Positions 47,901-60,148 of a stretch of 64,000 nt of DNA are shown here, piece after piece; the first letter of the stretch is position 1, and each line of letters starts with the position of its first letter. The DNA is from Caprimulgus europaeus. Taxonomy: Eukaryota; Chordata; Aves; Caprimulgiformes; Caprimulgidae. Where the stretch lies: contig OU015527.1 in NCBI GenBank assembly GCA_907165065.1, positions 23,387,686-23,451,685 of the forward strand, given 5' to 3'. A model generated the notes under the pieces. It ran no database searches. It was not told where the DNA came from and saw only the letters and a program-made list of their open reading frames with translations. The position numbers and the translations under genes are program-made.

Positions 47901-50900
47901 ACCCATGAAATTACTGGATAAGTAATTAGAGATTAAACAGAATTGCTAGTTTGGGAAAGGGATGAATAGGAAAATTTAAACATGTGAGGAAAACCGGAAA
48001 CAATATTAGAATAAATTCTATCTGTTCTTACTAGAGAAAGTTTGTAGCATCCTATGTTTTGCTGTCTTCCTCTTTGAAACCTCCATGGCAATTTCTTTGA
48101 AAGTATTAAGATCTGTTAAAACTGTTTGAAAACAAATTTGAGATGACTCAGCTGCTAGTCACGAGTTTCTGGGAAGTTCTTCGATGTGGCAGGCAAGGAA
48201 ATGAAGCTCACTTTCCATCTAGCAGTTGTGCTAAAAATTAAAGAGTACATGCTACTGTACTGTGTTAGGGCTTTTTTGCGTGCCATATTTATTCTACCTA
48301 TCTGCTCTTCCTCTGCACTGCCCATCTCCCTCACTTCTGTAGAAGTTAAGCTCTGTTTGCAGCTGTCCCTTATTTAAGTTACTTTAAAAGGAGCATGGAA
48401 CCTAAGTAAAGAGTAAAGCAGTCCATGGCCTCTCTGAGGCGTCTGATTGCGTGTGTAATAGTGACACTGGTTTCTGCTGTTTCAGTATTGCTTCTTCCAC
48501 TTGATGGAAATTGGACAGTTTGTTATACTTAAGCAGGTTGCCTGTAGGAAACTATAGCTATGTGACACACTGAGATTTTGTTTGATGTATTTTGTACAGT
48601 TACAGCACTAATAAATACGGCCTTTATCTATGATTGAAATCCCATGTAAATCCAGCACAACTGTGCAGCTCAGGCTCCTGGCAGCCTGCTGCAGTTTGTC
48701 TTGTGATGCTTGTGGAGCTTGCATGCATGCTGCTGTGCAGTTACAAAAACCCCTTTTTCACTCCTGTTGCTTCAGGTAGCTTATGTGGAGGGAGCAAGCA
48801 GTGTGTACAAACCTAAATTGGGAGTTACGTGCTATGATGAGTCTTCTCAGGGTGTGGGACTTTAGAATTGCCTGGTAAGGATGATGGTGTTTCTCCATCA
48901 GTGAGTATTAATTTCATGTTCTGTTCCTACAGACATCCTCAAGGAGTAAATAAGGTGTGCAAACCTTAAGGCAATTAATTTTCCAGCAGGAGCTTTTTTC
49001 ATTCTTGTAGCTGTCTTCAAGAGAAGAGTAATGTCACTGTTTTTTTTTTTGTTTTTTTTTTTTTTTTAAAGCAATCACTTCTGTTGCATTGGGGAGGAAG
49101 GAGGTTTTGGAACTGATGCTTCTCTGCATCGTGTTCCCCCCTACCTCAAAGAACAAGTAGCATGCATTAGGTTACAAGAGTAAAGCAATGACTGAGTTGA
49201 TGTTTACTTACTATATATTTTCTTAAATGCCATATAGATGCAACTGTAACAATATTGCAGCTCAGCTTGTTTGTTTGCAGGTTAGGATACCAAAACGTGT
49301 CTGTGGTGGGGTTTTTTTCCTGTTGTTTGGTTTGATTTTGTTATTGTTGTCGTTTTGCTTGCTTTTCTCTAGTGTTTTTTAAACTGGCAGTTTCAGCTGT
49401 GTATTTCTTCACAATAATAAGAGAATCCATCTATATATAACTCTAAAAACCTTAATAAAAACTTTCCTAGTCTTTCTTTGTTTAAGACTGCCAGATGGGG
49501 GTTGCAGAATGCAAGGAGATAGTACCATACAAAAATAAGAACTTAGGTTATTCATTAGCAAGAGAGTGCTGACAAGATAAGAACATCCAGTTGCTACATG
49601 CTGGAAAACTGAAAAATCCCTACAATTTACACCAGGTAACCATTTAATACATCATGTAACAAGTTTCCCTACACTTAGCTGCCACTGACTGGTGTCTGTG
49701 CCTCTCCTTAAAGGAGTTGCTGTTGGCAATCCCCAGGCTCAGAGACAAACATGGCAGTAACTCAGACTAAATGAGAAAAGGAAGAGGCATAGCATAGGAG
49801 AAATTTTGTTGTACAAAAAGTTCAGTAGTATGCACTGAATGAGCATTAATATATTAATTAAAAAGTGTTTCCTCTTACTAGTCTAAAATTTTATTTTTAT
49901 TGCAGGTTCATAAAGTTCACTAAAGTACTGCGAAAGTTCTGTAGTTGAACTAGACAGACAAATGACAAATGTATAAATAAGTTTCTTCACAAATCTGATT
50001 CTGGAAGGACAGTCTCTTATGTCCAGTTTGTAGCTGTTTCATGCTACTGCATTAAAATGAAATATTAAAATGTATTCTTAATTAAAATGAATTAAAATTG
50101 TTTAAGAATAACAATTTTATACATTTTTTTAATAGCAAAGTTGCTTTCTTGGGTTTTAATTTACCTATTGCCATAACAGTTTTTTTTAATGGAAACTTAA
50201 CTGTTAAAATTCAAACCAGAAAAAATAATGTCTGTTATACTACAAATAAAAATCATTCCAGCATTACTGCATCTTACCTGTGTGCTTACCACTTGGTGAT
50301 GGTTATGCAGCCTGGATCATGACCAGGTTACCAGTGTGTATGCACACCAATGAGCCTTCTTGTGAACCAACTGAGTTCATGAAATTATACTTCCACTCAT
50401 ATAGACGAATCATGTCGTTGTTGATTCTCCTCTAATTTTCAATTATCTGCTGTTCTTGCCATAGTTTTATTACTGCTCTGTGGCTGAGTCTGAGGTGAAC
50501 TTTTACTCTAGGTTCTTTTGTAATACTGGACAATTACCTAATTAAACAATCTTAAGTTGTCTCTGGTGAATTCTTCCAAACTTCAAACATAATTATCTGA
50601 TATTTGAAGTAGTAAATGGCGGTTTTAGTCATAGGTAACTGTACTTTGAATTTATATAATATTCTAAAAGTAGTGAGGGGTGGGGTTGGGGGGTGGAAGT
50701 TGTCTGTGCTCTTTTATTCCCATCTCTATTTTTAAAGCATGGTCTTCCTGGTTGACAGATGGTGAATATTCAGAATTAATTTTATTTGGCAAAGCTTTTA
50801 TCTACTGCCTTTTCATCATGCAGAACTGATTACTTCAAATTAGTAGAGCAATATTATTACAACTCCAATATACATCTTATAGTTGAGTTGTTACATTAAA

Positions 50901-50920
50901 CTGTTTTGGACTGTTGCTAT
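44900..50920. other. AT-rich putative intron
   Basis: No supported exon or repeat. Holds an imperfect 27-base tandem pair at 46499-46555 (CAGTAATAGAAGTTACAATG and CAGTAACAGAAGCTACAATG) and T-rich runs near 49041-49067. Confidence 0.4.
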
Positions 50921-50921
50921 G

Positions 50922-51496
50922 TGTGGTTGTTTCACTTAGCTAGCAGACAAGCACATCTGCTCACTCATTCTCCCCCCACCCCAGGGAATGGGGTGGGGAG
51001 GGGGAAATAGCAATTAAAATAAAATAATAATAATAACAGTAATAATAGAATATGCAAATAAGTTATGCACAGTGCAATTGCTCACCACCTGCTGACTGCT
51101 GCCCAGCCTGTCCCAGCCAGCGATCCTGGAGCAGAGACAGTCCCAAAATTGAAACCATAATCCCAGAAGAGTGAGCCTGAGTGATGCCGAGAGAATCTCC
51201 ACATTTCTGGTCAACCTTCATTAATACACTGAACATGACATGATATGATACAGAATATCTCATTGGCATATCCAAATGCCAATTTTGGGGTTTGCTAATT
51301 TGTACACTTCTCCCTTCCCAGTCCTTTGCTCTTGCAGACTAGCAAAACACTTTAGTCCTTGGACTTCCAGAAGGAGCTAAAAACGTTAATCTGTTATTAA
51401 CGTTCTTCTCCTAACAAATCCCATACTGAAACCAGAACATAGCACTATTCTAGCTAGTAAGAAGAAGATTAGCCCTATCCTAGCAAAACCAGGACA
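50922..51496 (-). mobile_element. Solo ERV LTR, minus orientation (family 1)
   Basis: Reverse copy of the 280-959 LTR. It begins TGTGGTTGTTTCACTTAGC, holds TGCTCACCACCTGCTGAC and GATCCTGGAGCAGAG, and ends TAGCAAAACCAGGACA. Flanking pentamers CTATG (50917-50921) and CTTTG (51497-51501) match at four of five, a probable decayed target duplication. A short G-rich and TAA-repeat stretch (50973-51036) replaces part of U5/R. Confidence 0.8.
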
Positions 51497-51655
51497 CTTT
51501 GCACTGGCAATTTATTGTGTGCCAAACAATTTCAAGCTAAATATGTTGCTGTAAGGTAGGCTTGTTATACAATTTGAAATTACTCTGTCATTCATTCCTC
51601 TTAAGGGTAAAGACTGTAACTTAAGTGTAATGAGATTTATGTTTATATATATAGA

Positions 51656-51656
51656 T

Positions 51657-51681
<25 letters not shown>
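51656..51681. repeat. (AC)n microsatellite
   Basis: About 13 AC units followed by ATATAT. Confidence 0.9.
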
Positions 51682-51687
<6 letters not shown>

Positions 51688-51802
51688 ATTATTTTTAGTG
51701 ATTTTCAGGGTTGCACCTATTTTGTTCAATTACCAGAGTAAATACTAAGGGCCTCCTTTTAAAATAATTTGCTAATTTCTAGACTTTTATTCTGTTTTAC
51801 AG

Positions 51803-51969
51803 AAGGGGCTGCATTTGAAGTTTCATTGTAGCTGTGTATTATTTGTATTATTAGTAAAATAATGCTGTAACACATGGAACAGCAATTAGTGTGGCTTTGG
51901 AGAGTGTACGTTAGGAAATCTGAAGAGTTTGAAGGAACTGATGAAGAACAGATGAGGGAGAAAAGAAAG
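51803..51969 (+). CDS. Candidate exon A of a four-exon small gene
   Basis: Acceptor TATTCTGTTTTACAG at 51802 and donor GAAAG|GTAGGC at 51970. In the frame used, stops precede the ATG at 51874, so coding would start there and run 32 codons to phase 0. The peptide is acidic then basic (KSEEFEGTDEEQMREKRK). No family recognised. Support comes only from agreement with the next three exons. Confidence 0.25.
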
Positions 51970-52406
51970 GTAGGCTTTTGCTTGACAGTGCAAAGCGGAT
52001 TCCCTGAGGTGTGTTTTCTGCTGAGGTTTGCGCTGTCTGAAGTCTGCACTATAAAACCAGGATTCACTAATTTGCATTTATAGAATTCTTCTGTGGTTTT
52101 AATTTAATTCTTTATCTTTCAATACGCTGGACAAAAGGCTGTGTTTTAAAGCATACCTGGAAAAAGGAGTTACATTAAGTCTGCAAGGAAATGTTCTTCC
52201 CCTTCACACTCTGCTTTTTGGAAGCATTTGACCTTGTAATCTCAATATTTTCCTAAAAACCTGACTCAACACCTTTATTTGCTGTAAAAGTAAACTTTCT
52301 TACGCTGTGACCTTTCTAAATTATAATCAAACAGGAAAATTTTATTCTTACCTCAGTTTCTTAAGTATTTGATGGTTTGCTGTTTCTCTTGATTCTTTCT
52401 GTTCAG

Positions 52407-52467
52407 TCTGATTTGGAGAGAGTCTCAAGGGTGAAAGTTTCTTGCGTCTGTCCCTGCGCTGCTTCAG
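52407..52467 (+). CDS. Candidate exon B of a four-exon small gene
   Basis: Excellent acceptor CTCTTGATTCTTTCTGTTCAG and donor TTCAG|GTATGG. Its 61 bases, entered in phase 0 from exon A, read SDLERVSRVKVSCVCPCAAS without a stop and leave phase 1. The segment is cysteine-bearing and richer in CpG than its surroundings. Confidence 0.28.
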
Positions 52468-52813
52468 GTATGGTATTCAAGTATACTTTGTTACCTGTCT
52501 GAACAAACTTTTTGTTATTACTTCTGAAATGTGTTAGAGTAGCAAAATAACTTGATACTGGGTACAATAAAAGACTTTGAAAATCTGGAGCTCAAGGTTT
52601 TAAAAAAAAAAAAAATTGCTATTTTTGAGAGATTGTGGGATTTCTCTTTGTGTCCTATTCCAGCAAAGGTCAATCTTCGGAGGTTAGTTTTTGTTTTTTT
52701 CTGTTTGGATTAAGTTATTATTGTTAAATAAAAATAATAGAAAGATTGTTAAAAGATCCTGAAAGTATAGCTTTCTGTCTTGCTACCTTCATTCTGTATT
52801 TGGTTACTGACAG

Positions 52814-52849
52814 AAGGCCAGTTAGAAGAGTGGACTATTCTGGTGAAAG
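52814..52849 (+). CDS. Candidate exon C of a four-exon small gene
   Basis: 36-base exon between acceptor TTGGTTACTGACAG and donor GAAAG|GTAAAA. Entered in phase 1 it completes Glu and reads GQLEEWTILVK, leaving phase 1 again. Microexon-sized; the phase agreement is the main support. Confidence 0.25.
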
Positions 52850-53078
52850 GTAAAATGAACAAATGAAGGTGCATCATAAAAATTCATTGTACCCCATAAG
52901 CTGTATTGTCTAGGCTGTTCTTAGCTCTGTTCCATAAAATGAAATCTCTAAAGAGAATGATATCTAGGAAAAAGTTGTAGCTTTTTTGTTCAAGATCTGG
53001 TCTGTAGTTAAATGATCTTTGAAAGGTGTTTAAAGATTTACTTCCTGTAATGTTTAATTTGTTGCTATCATCTGTCAG

Positions 53079-53167
53079 ACTGTCCCATCCCTTGCTCCAA
53101 TAGTGGATTGATTCGTGATCTATTCAGTGTTTCCGAGTGCTTTTTGGCTCATTTCCTTCTTCCGTAG
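53079..53167 (+). CDS. Candidate terminal exon D of a four-exon small gene
   Basis: Acceptor TTGCTATCATCTGTCAG. Entered in phase 1 it is open for 28 codons (CPIPCSNSGLIRDLFSVSEC, then a hydrophobic tail) to TAG at 53165-53167. An ATTAAA at 53205-53210 could serve as poly(A) signal. Three CpGs lie in 89 bases. The deduced product would be about 93 residues. It could still be a chance run of splice-like sites. Confidence 0.22.
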
Positions 53168-53345
53168 GAATTGTTACTTGTTATGAACTTGTGTGTTTGT
53201 ATATATTAAAGCTGAATTGTAAGTATATGTGAAATTAAGTTAGTCTTGAATCTTGTTGGACAGGAGTGCACAGTCCTTTTAAGTCCCCGCTTCCTGTCCT
53301 TTAAAGTATGCACAGATATCATTCCCTTAACCTAGGGACCACTCC

Positions 53346-53348
<3 letters not shown>

Positions 53349-53409
<61 letters not shown>
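53349..53409. repeat. 61-base poly(A) homopolymer
   Basis: An uninterrupted A-run, far longer than any other in the window, ending where LTR-derived sequence begins. No AATAAA lies close upstream, so a retrocopied mRNA tail is not obvious. Its true length is uncertain because such runs are error-prone in assembly. Confidence 0.9.
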
Positions 53410-53410
<1 letters not shown>

Positions 53411-54180
53411 CCCAGAAAATATCCATTGAGATCATTTAGTCCATGACTTTGGGCTCCATCTGTTGTGATCACTCAAAGCAGGAGAGGTGGTGTGTTGTGT
53501 GGAGTTACTGGGCACCAAAGCCAGCCCAGCTGAGGTCACTGCTGCTCTTGAATTGCCTGTTGTGAAGCTCATCTGTAACTTGTTTGGGTAGTTCCTGCTA
53601 TAGCAATTCCTGTAATGTGTCACTCAAATCATAGATTACAACAATTTAAAGACATATACATTACAATCTCCACTCAAGTCCCTTGAGGCCAGGTTATATG
53701 GTTTAACAGTGCAATGAACCCTTCCCCTTGCGGCTAGTCTGGCCAGCAACAGGGGGTTCCTGCTATAGTGCTTCCTATAATGTGAGCCCACGTCATAGGT
53801 TACAACAGTTTAAAGGTATATCCATTACAGTCTCCACCCCTTTGGACCAGGCCATAGAATTTAACATTGCAATGAACTCCTACCCTTTCCCCTGCTCCCA
53901 TGTGGGGTCCCTCCCATGGTAGATAGCCCTTCAAGAACTGGTCTAATGTGAATCCCCTCCATGGGAACACTCCTTCAGGAGCAGACTGGTCCAGCGTGAG
54001 TCCCCCATTGGGCCACAATTCCTGCCAGCAAACCTGTGCCAGTGTGGGTATTTTCCACGGGCCGCAGCTCCTGCCAGGAGCCTTCTCTGATGTGGGCTGT
54101 AAGTGGGCTGCAGCTTCCTTCAGAGCACCTTCACCTGCTGTGGTGCAGGGTCCTTCCTACTAATTTCTGCCACGGAGTTC
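53410..54180 (-). mobile_element. Old LTR-derived sequence with internal duplication
   Basis: The right half (53890-54170) follows the minisatellite part of the 33227 LTR: GTGGGGTCCCTCCCATGG, GACTGGTCCAGCGTGAGTCC, AATTCCTGCCAGCAAACCTG. The left half holds an imperfect direct duplication: GTTCCTGCTATAG starts at 53591 and again at 53756, 165 bases apart. Both units continue through CATTACA-TCTCCAC to GCAATGAAC. Ends are ragged and no target duplication was seen. Confidence 0.6.
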
Positions 54181-54189
54181 CATGTTTTG

Positions 54190-55978
54190 TATAAAGTAAT
54201 GTCTTATGTTCTCAGCATTTGTTTCTCACATTAGTTTTGCTTTCTGTTTTGTTTTTTTTTTTTTTTCTTTTACTTTTCGTTTCCCAGTGTGCTCTGGGAT
54301 TTATCCCATAAACTACTCTTATTTTCCTATATGTAATGGTGACCTCTAGCAGAGAAATGTGGGATTCTTGATTATATCCTATATACTCCACATATATAGA
54401 CCCTTTGTAGTAAAACCTAGTGGCAGTGTAATCACAGGCAGCTGTGTTTTTACTTTTCTAAAATTCCACTTAATGTTAAGACTTGTTCTGCTGAAATAAT
54501 GGTTTATTTTATTGTGTTAATTTATCTTAGTATTAGCACTAGCATTATTCTATTTTGTGATATTGAAAATCTGTATCTCTTTCTAGAGGTGCTTGATTTC
54601 TAGCACTTTTGATGTTTACAGAATTATTATTTTCCTTTTATGGATACTGGTTTTGAAAAAATACAATATTCAACTGGAAAAAAGCTTGTCATAAAAAAGA
54701 ACTATAATAGTTGAGAATTCATTTGTTTGTTTTTAATATGGATCTTATATTGCTCAATTAACACTGAATTGAATTAGATCGAGTGACTTAGTTTTCATCT
54801 TCCAATCTTCTCATTATCTTCTTTTAATTAAGAGATGTTGTTATCTGAGCCATTTGAAACAAGGAAAGACTACAACATTAATTTTGAAATGAACTCTCAC
54901 AAATTTCTGTTGAAATATTTTCACTAAGTTAAGTTGCTTGTGGTTTTAATGAAGCTACAATGCTATAAATCTCAGTTTAACTACATCACTTAGGCTAGAT
55001 GTGTGGAAGGGTATTCCAGATTTTAATCTGGAATGGCTGTTAAGAGCACCCTACAGACAATTCAAGGGTGGTGGTGGGGGAAATGTCAACAATACTCCTC
55101 CCTACATTTCTCTCAAATAAAATATTCTGATAGAAGATTGACCACTTGTAACAAAACTGTAACATAACATTAACGCTAGTTCACTGATAACAAGGATTTT
55201 CTTTTTTTTTTTTCTAGCACCCATACTTTTTGTTATTTAATGAGGCTACGTATTTTCAAAGTACATTCTTAAATAACCATAATCCTACTTTCCTTTACTG
55301 AAAATAGTTCCCTTTATCTCATCTGTCTAATGGCATGTTCCTCTTGAAGAAAATTTATTTAAGTGGGTTTTTCCATGAGGGGTGTGTGTTGGGGAGGATG
55401 TCTTCGATGGTGTTTGGATTGACAGGATGTTCTAGCATCCTACTCAGGTGTTAAGCAAATAGGAACAGTGGAAGTAATGACTGCAGTGCACTCAGAAGTA
55501 TGTTGTACTGAACCAGGAAGCACCATTTGCAGAACACTGCGTATAGAGGCGCATTACAATCGAATGGCCAAGCAGAGCTAGAAGGTTACTAGCATTAGAC
55601 GTTGTTCCCACCCCTGCTGTTGTCCTCAATCTAACTACAGACTGTTGGGTTTTTTTTTCCAGTGTGAACATAAGCACTTGGGAACATCCATACCTTGGGA
55701 ACCAGTTCAACTCACTAATCTAACAAAAAACTAGCCTAGGTTTAACTTCCTCTGCAGTGGCCAGGGACAGGAAAAGCGGAAAGAAAAGGAAAGTCCTATT
55801 TCATGGCACTGAGCAACTCCTATGGCTCCACAGTCTCATCAACAGCGTAGTAGGGCTGTGCTCACAGGTACTCTGAGCTGTGTTGCATTGCCTGTTGTCT
55901 CTGTTCTGTGAGTTCAGCCATTCACCTAATCACTCTCCAGGTTTGGTTAGAGTGAACCAGTTTAAAATAGACTAACAG
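54190..55978. other. AT-rich putative intron
   Basis: No supported exon or repeat. Confidence 0.4.
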
Positions 55979-56300
55979 CCATATGTAGTGGGTTGACCTC
56001 AAGTGCCCCCCAAACCCCTTTATCATTTCCTACTCCATCAACAAGGCATGGGGGGAAAATGCAATGAAAAGCCCATGGGTGAGGACAAGGAAAGGGACAT
56101 TGCTTGCCAATTACATGTCATGACATAATCACTGTCACAATTACTAATGGATGTAGACTCAGTAAGGCATGCTACGCTGCAAAATAGAGCTGCCATTGAC
56201 TTTTTGTTGTTAGCACAAGGACATGGCTGTGAAGAATTTGAAGGTATGTGTTGCATGAACTTATCAGACTATATTTGGGGAAGCTAATTTAATATATTGA

Positions 56301-57435
56301 TGTGGTGGGTTGACCCTGGCTAGAGACCGGATGCCCACCAAAGCCCACTCTATCACTCCCCCTCCTCAAATGGGCAGGGGGAGAAAATTATAACGAGAAA
56401 CTCGTGGGTGGAGATAAGGACGGAGAGAGATCACTCACCAATTACTGGCACGGGCAAAACAGACTCGACTTGGGGGAAAAAACAAATTTACTTTATTACC
56501 AATCAAAATTAGAGGAGAATGAGAAGTAAAACCAAATCTTAAAACACCTCCCCCATCCCTCCCTTCTTCCCGGGCTTAATCTCTTTCCCGATTTTCCACC
56601 TCCTCCCCCCAGCAGCACAGGGGGACAGGGAATGGGGTTGGGGTCAGTTCATCACACGGTGTTTCTGCCGCTGCTTCCTCCTCAGGGGGAGGTCTCCTTC
56701 CCCCGCACCAGCGTGGGGTCCCTCTCACGGGAGACAGTCCTCCACCAACTGCTCCAACGTGAGTCCTTCCCATGACTGACAGCTGCTCCAGTCTGGGTCC
56801 ATTCCATGGCGTGCAGTCCTTCAGGAAGGGACTGCTCCAGCGCAGGTCCCCCACGGGGTCACAAGTCCTGCCAGCAAACCTGCTCCGGCGTGGGCTCCTC
56901 TCTCCACGGGCTACAGGTCCTGACAGGAACCTGCTCCAGCGCGGGCTTCCTGCGGGGTCACAGCCTCCTTCGGCATCCACCTGCTCCGGCGTGGGGTCCT
57001 CCACGGGCTACAGGTGGTCATCTGCACCACCATGGACCTCCAGGGGCTGCAGGGGGACAGCCCGCTTCACCCTGGTCTTTCACCACAGGCTGCGGGGAAT
57101 CGCTGCTCCGGCGCCTGGAGCCCATTCCCTCCCCCTCCTTCTTCACTGACCTTGGTGTCTGCGGAGTTGTTTCTCTTACATCTTCTCACTCCTCTCTCCA
57201 GCTGCAAAGTGTGCAGCTTTTTTTTCTCCCTTCCTTTTTTTTCTTAATTATGTTATCACAGAGGCGTTACTGATGGGCTCGGCCTTGGCCAGCGGCGGGT
57301 CCCTTCTTGTAGCCGGCTGGCATTGGCTGTGTTGGGTCGGACATGGGGGAAGCTTCTGGCAGCTTCTCTCACAGAAGCCACCCCATGTCCCCTCCCCCAC
57401 TGCTACCAAAAACCTTGCCACGCAAACCCAATACA
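56301..57435 (-). mobile_element. Young GC-rich solo LTR nested in the older LTR (copy 2)
   Basis: 1135 bases from TGTGGTGGGTTGACCC to AACCCAATACA, flanked by perfect ATTGA (56296-56300 and 57436-57440). Near-identical by eye to 33227-34382. Differences include an 11-base gap near 56783 relative to copy 1 and a shorter T-run at 57234. Reverse-strand AATAAA gives minus orientation. It inserted into the U5-side part of the older LTR. Confidence 0.93.
56700..57115. repeat. Degenerate GC-rich minisatellite inside LTR copy 2
   Basis: Same array as in copy 1, with the CTGCTCC-AGCGTGGG core recurring about every 45-50 bases. Confidence 0.85.
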
Positions 57436-58259
57436 ATTGACAATTAAACAGAGTAGGATAATGAGAAGAATAAACCTACAAACACCTTCCCCTCACCCCT
57501 CCCTTCTTCCCAGGATTAACTACACTTCCAGCTCTTATATCTTTTCTCCCTGAGTAATGCAGAGAGGTGGAAAATAAGGGTTGCAGTCAGTTCATATCAC
57601 CTTCTCTGCCTTTCCTTTCTCAACACACTCTTCCTCTATTCCAGCATGGGGTCCCTCCCATGGGATACAGTTTTCATGAACTGATCCAGCATGGGTCCTC
57701 CTCCATAGTTCAGTCCTTCAGGAATGGAATGCTCCAGCATGGATCTGCCATGGGCTATAGCTCCTGCCATGAGCCTGCTCCAGCATGGGCTCTTCAGGAA
57801 CTGCAGCTCCCTTCAAGGTACATCCACCCCAGCTTGGGGTCCTCCACAGGCTGCAGGGTGGATATCTGCTCAACTGTGGTCCTCTATGGGTTGTAAGGAA
57901 ACAACCTTTTTCACCATGGTCTTCTCCATGGACTGCAGAGAAATCTCTTCAGTGCCCTTGAGCACCTCCTCCCCCTCCTTCTCTGACTTTGGTGTCTGCA
58001 GAGTTGTTTCTCTGACATTTTTCTCACTCCTGTCTCCCAGCTGCTGTGCAGTGGTGGTTTTACTTTCTTAAATATGTTAACACAGAAACACCACCAGTGT
58101 CTCTGATAGGCTCACCTTTGGGCAGCAGCAGGTCCATCTTGGAGCCAGCTGGAACTATCTCTATCCAACATGGAGGCAGCTTCTGGCATCTTACAGAAGT
58201 GGCCCCTGTAGCACCCCTGCTACCAAAACCTTGTCATGTAAATACAAGACACCATATTA

Positions 58260-60148
58260 ACAAAATTCTGCACATTTTAACTGAAGAAAATGTTGCTTTC
58301 CTCTTGTTTGAGTATATAACTTGTACACGAGCAATTCAGGGAGCTTGATTTGAAGTTCTTCTTAGTGAAGGAACATGCAATTAATTTAATTCATAGTTCT
58401 TGTATAATGTGTAATTGAACTTACATATTTTAAATTATGTCTCATTTGCTTTATCATTGGAGGCTGATTCTAACTATAAAACATTCTCCCTTTAATATTT
58501 TTTTATTTTTGCATTACAAAGGGAATTTCAGTGAACCTTTATCTTTACTACATTGTGCTACTGATACAGTGATCTGGATATTAGAAAGCCTCCACTCTTT
58601 CATAACTGGAGGCCTCTCATGTGTTTTCCCTTTTAAGCAAGTAATTAGTACCATCCCATTTGTTCATTTTATCAGAGTATGAAATTAGCAGTTTGTTCAG
58701 ATGTTATCTTTCAATGAAAAATGTTGATCTTCCTTGTCAAGGGAATTTTACCTGTTTTGATACCTGGTCAAAGCAGAAGGATTACAAGGTGATTTATAGT
58801 GAATAAAATGCTTTTCAAATGTTATTAAAATGCAGAATGGAAGCACTAATGCATACTCTCTCTTGTCTTCAGACTTCTGAAAAATATCTGTGACTCACAA
58901 TAAGAAAAGGAGTTTTTATATTTTACTGTTTTAACAAGGAATATTTCAAGCTGTTTCATGAGTTTGTTTCACAATTATAGAAGATTTATTATCATTTAAT
59001 AATGATTATTGAGTTAGCAAATTGTCACCATTCTTAATTGTAAAATATGATTGGAAAAAAATTGTCTCATTCTTAGACTTTCTAAAAAGGCATGCAACTT
59101 TCCTGATGTTTGACTACAGGGTTTTTTAGTCTGTGGATGTGCAAGAATGAAAAATCAGGTTATAAAAGTGACTTTTTGCTTGAAACTTTCTAATGTTGTA
59201 GTGATGCAAGCACATTTATATTGATATGAGCAGGAAAGGGTTTTGTGTGGTCATTTGCTTACATGTTTCTGTTCCATCAAAAGAAGTACAGTTCCTCATT
59301 CTTAATCAAGTTTATACTGAACAGTTTACAGCTTGATGATAGAGAAAATGAATTAAAATCTTACCTTGTATTGTGTGTCACATTTTGAAAATCTTAGCTC
59401 AGAATTCAGAAACTGATTTAAGTCTCCGGAATTTCCAGGAAAAATAGTTTTATTTTGGTCTGAAACACACCAGCATGTATAGTAAGTAGAACTTACTTCC
59501 CCAGTAGGAAAGCTATAAAAATGCTTATTTAACAGAGAGCATATAAGTTATTAACAGGTAAGCAAAATCCCTCAAAATAAGTTTAGATATTCAGGTATTC
59601 GGCTTTTTGAATAAATTATATTGCTCTTATGAACCATCCTTTTAAGCACTGTTTAATACAAATTTTCATTCAATACTTCTAGTCCAATAGGAAAGAAATA
59701 CCCATTGATCAGTGTCTTCAGAAAGCATTCATAAAGCATCTGCTGTAATATATATATATATATAAAAAAATTCAAGTTGCAGTTCTTTATTCAATGTGTA
59801 AATACTATGTTTCCTCTGATGGAGTAGACAGGAGGTGTCTCACCATCATGAAATATTTCTTTTAAAAATATGCACTGTAACTTAGGCTCAGCAGATCAGA
59901 TTTTAGAAAAGATCGTTCATTTTAAAAAAAAAGAGCAATCATATCCATGTTTGTTTCCTTTGGTATCCATATCTGAAAAACTTTTTGGTAGCAGAAGATA
60001 GGAAGTTGTAAAATCTAAAATAAAACAAGTGTCAAACTACATTTGACAACTTAAAATTCTGATTTTAAAAAATTACCTTTATTATCACACTAAATTCAGT
60101 GTGGATTTCCAGCCCCAACTGCATGCTCACACCATTTCTTTTCTGATA
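58260..60148. other. AT-rich putative intron
   Basis: No supported exon or repeat apart from a (TA)n tract at 59748-59764. Confidence 0.4.
59748..59764. repeat. (TA)n microsatellite
   Basis: About eight TA units. Confidence 0.85.

Larger units (their letters stand above)
55984..58251 (-). mobile_element. Older GC-rich-superfamily solo LTR, interrupted by a younger one
   Basis: The two halves, 55984-56300 and 57436-58251, together make one LTR from TGTAGTGGGTTGACC to ATACAAGACA. Its flanks carry a perfect CCATA duplication (55979-55983 and 58252-58256). The right half follows the same box order as the young copies (CTTCCCCTCACCCCTCCC, GGGTTGCAGTCAGTTCAT, CTGCTCCAGCATGGGCTC) but is far more diverged and has lost most CpGs. 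The interior holds 100 or so extra bases (56120-56280) not found in the young copies. Confidence 0.88.
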
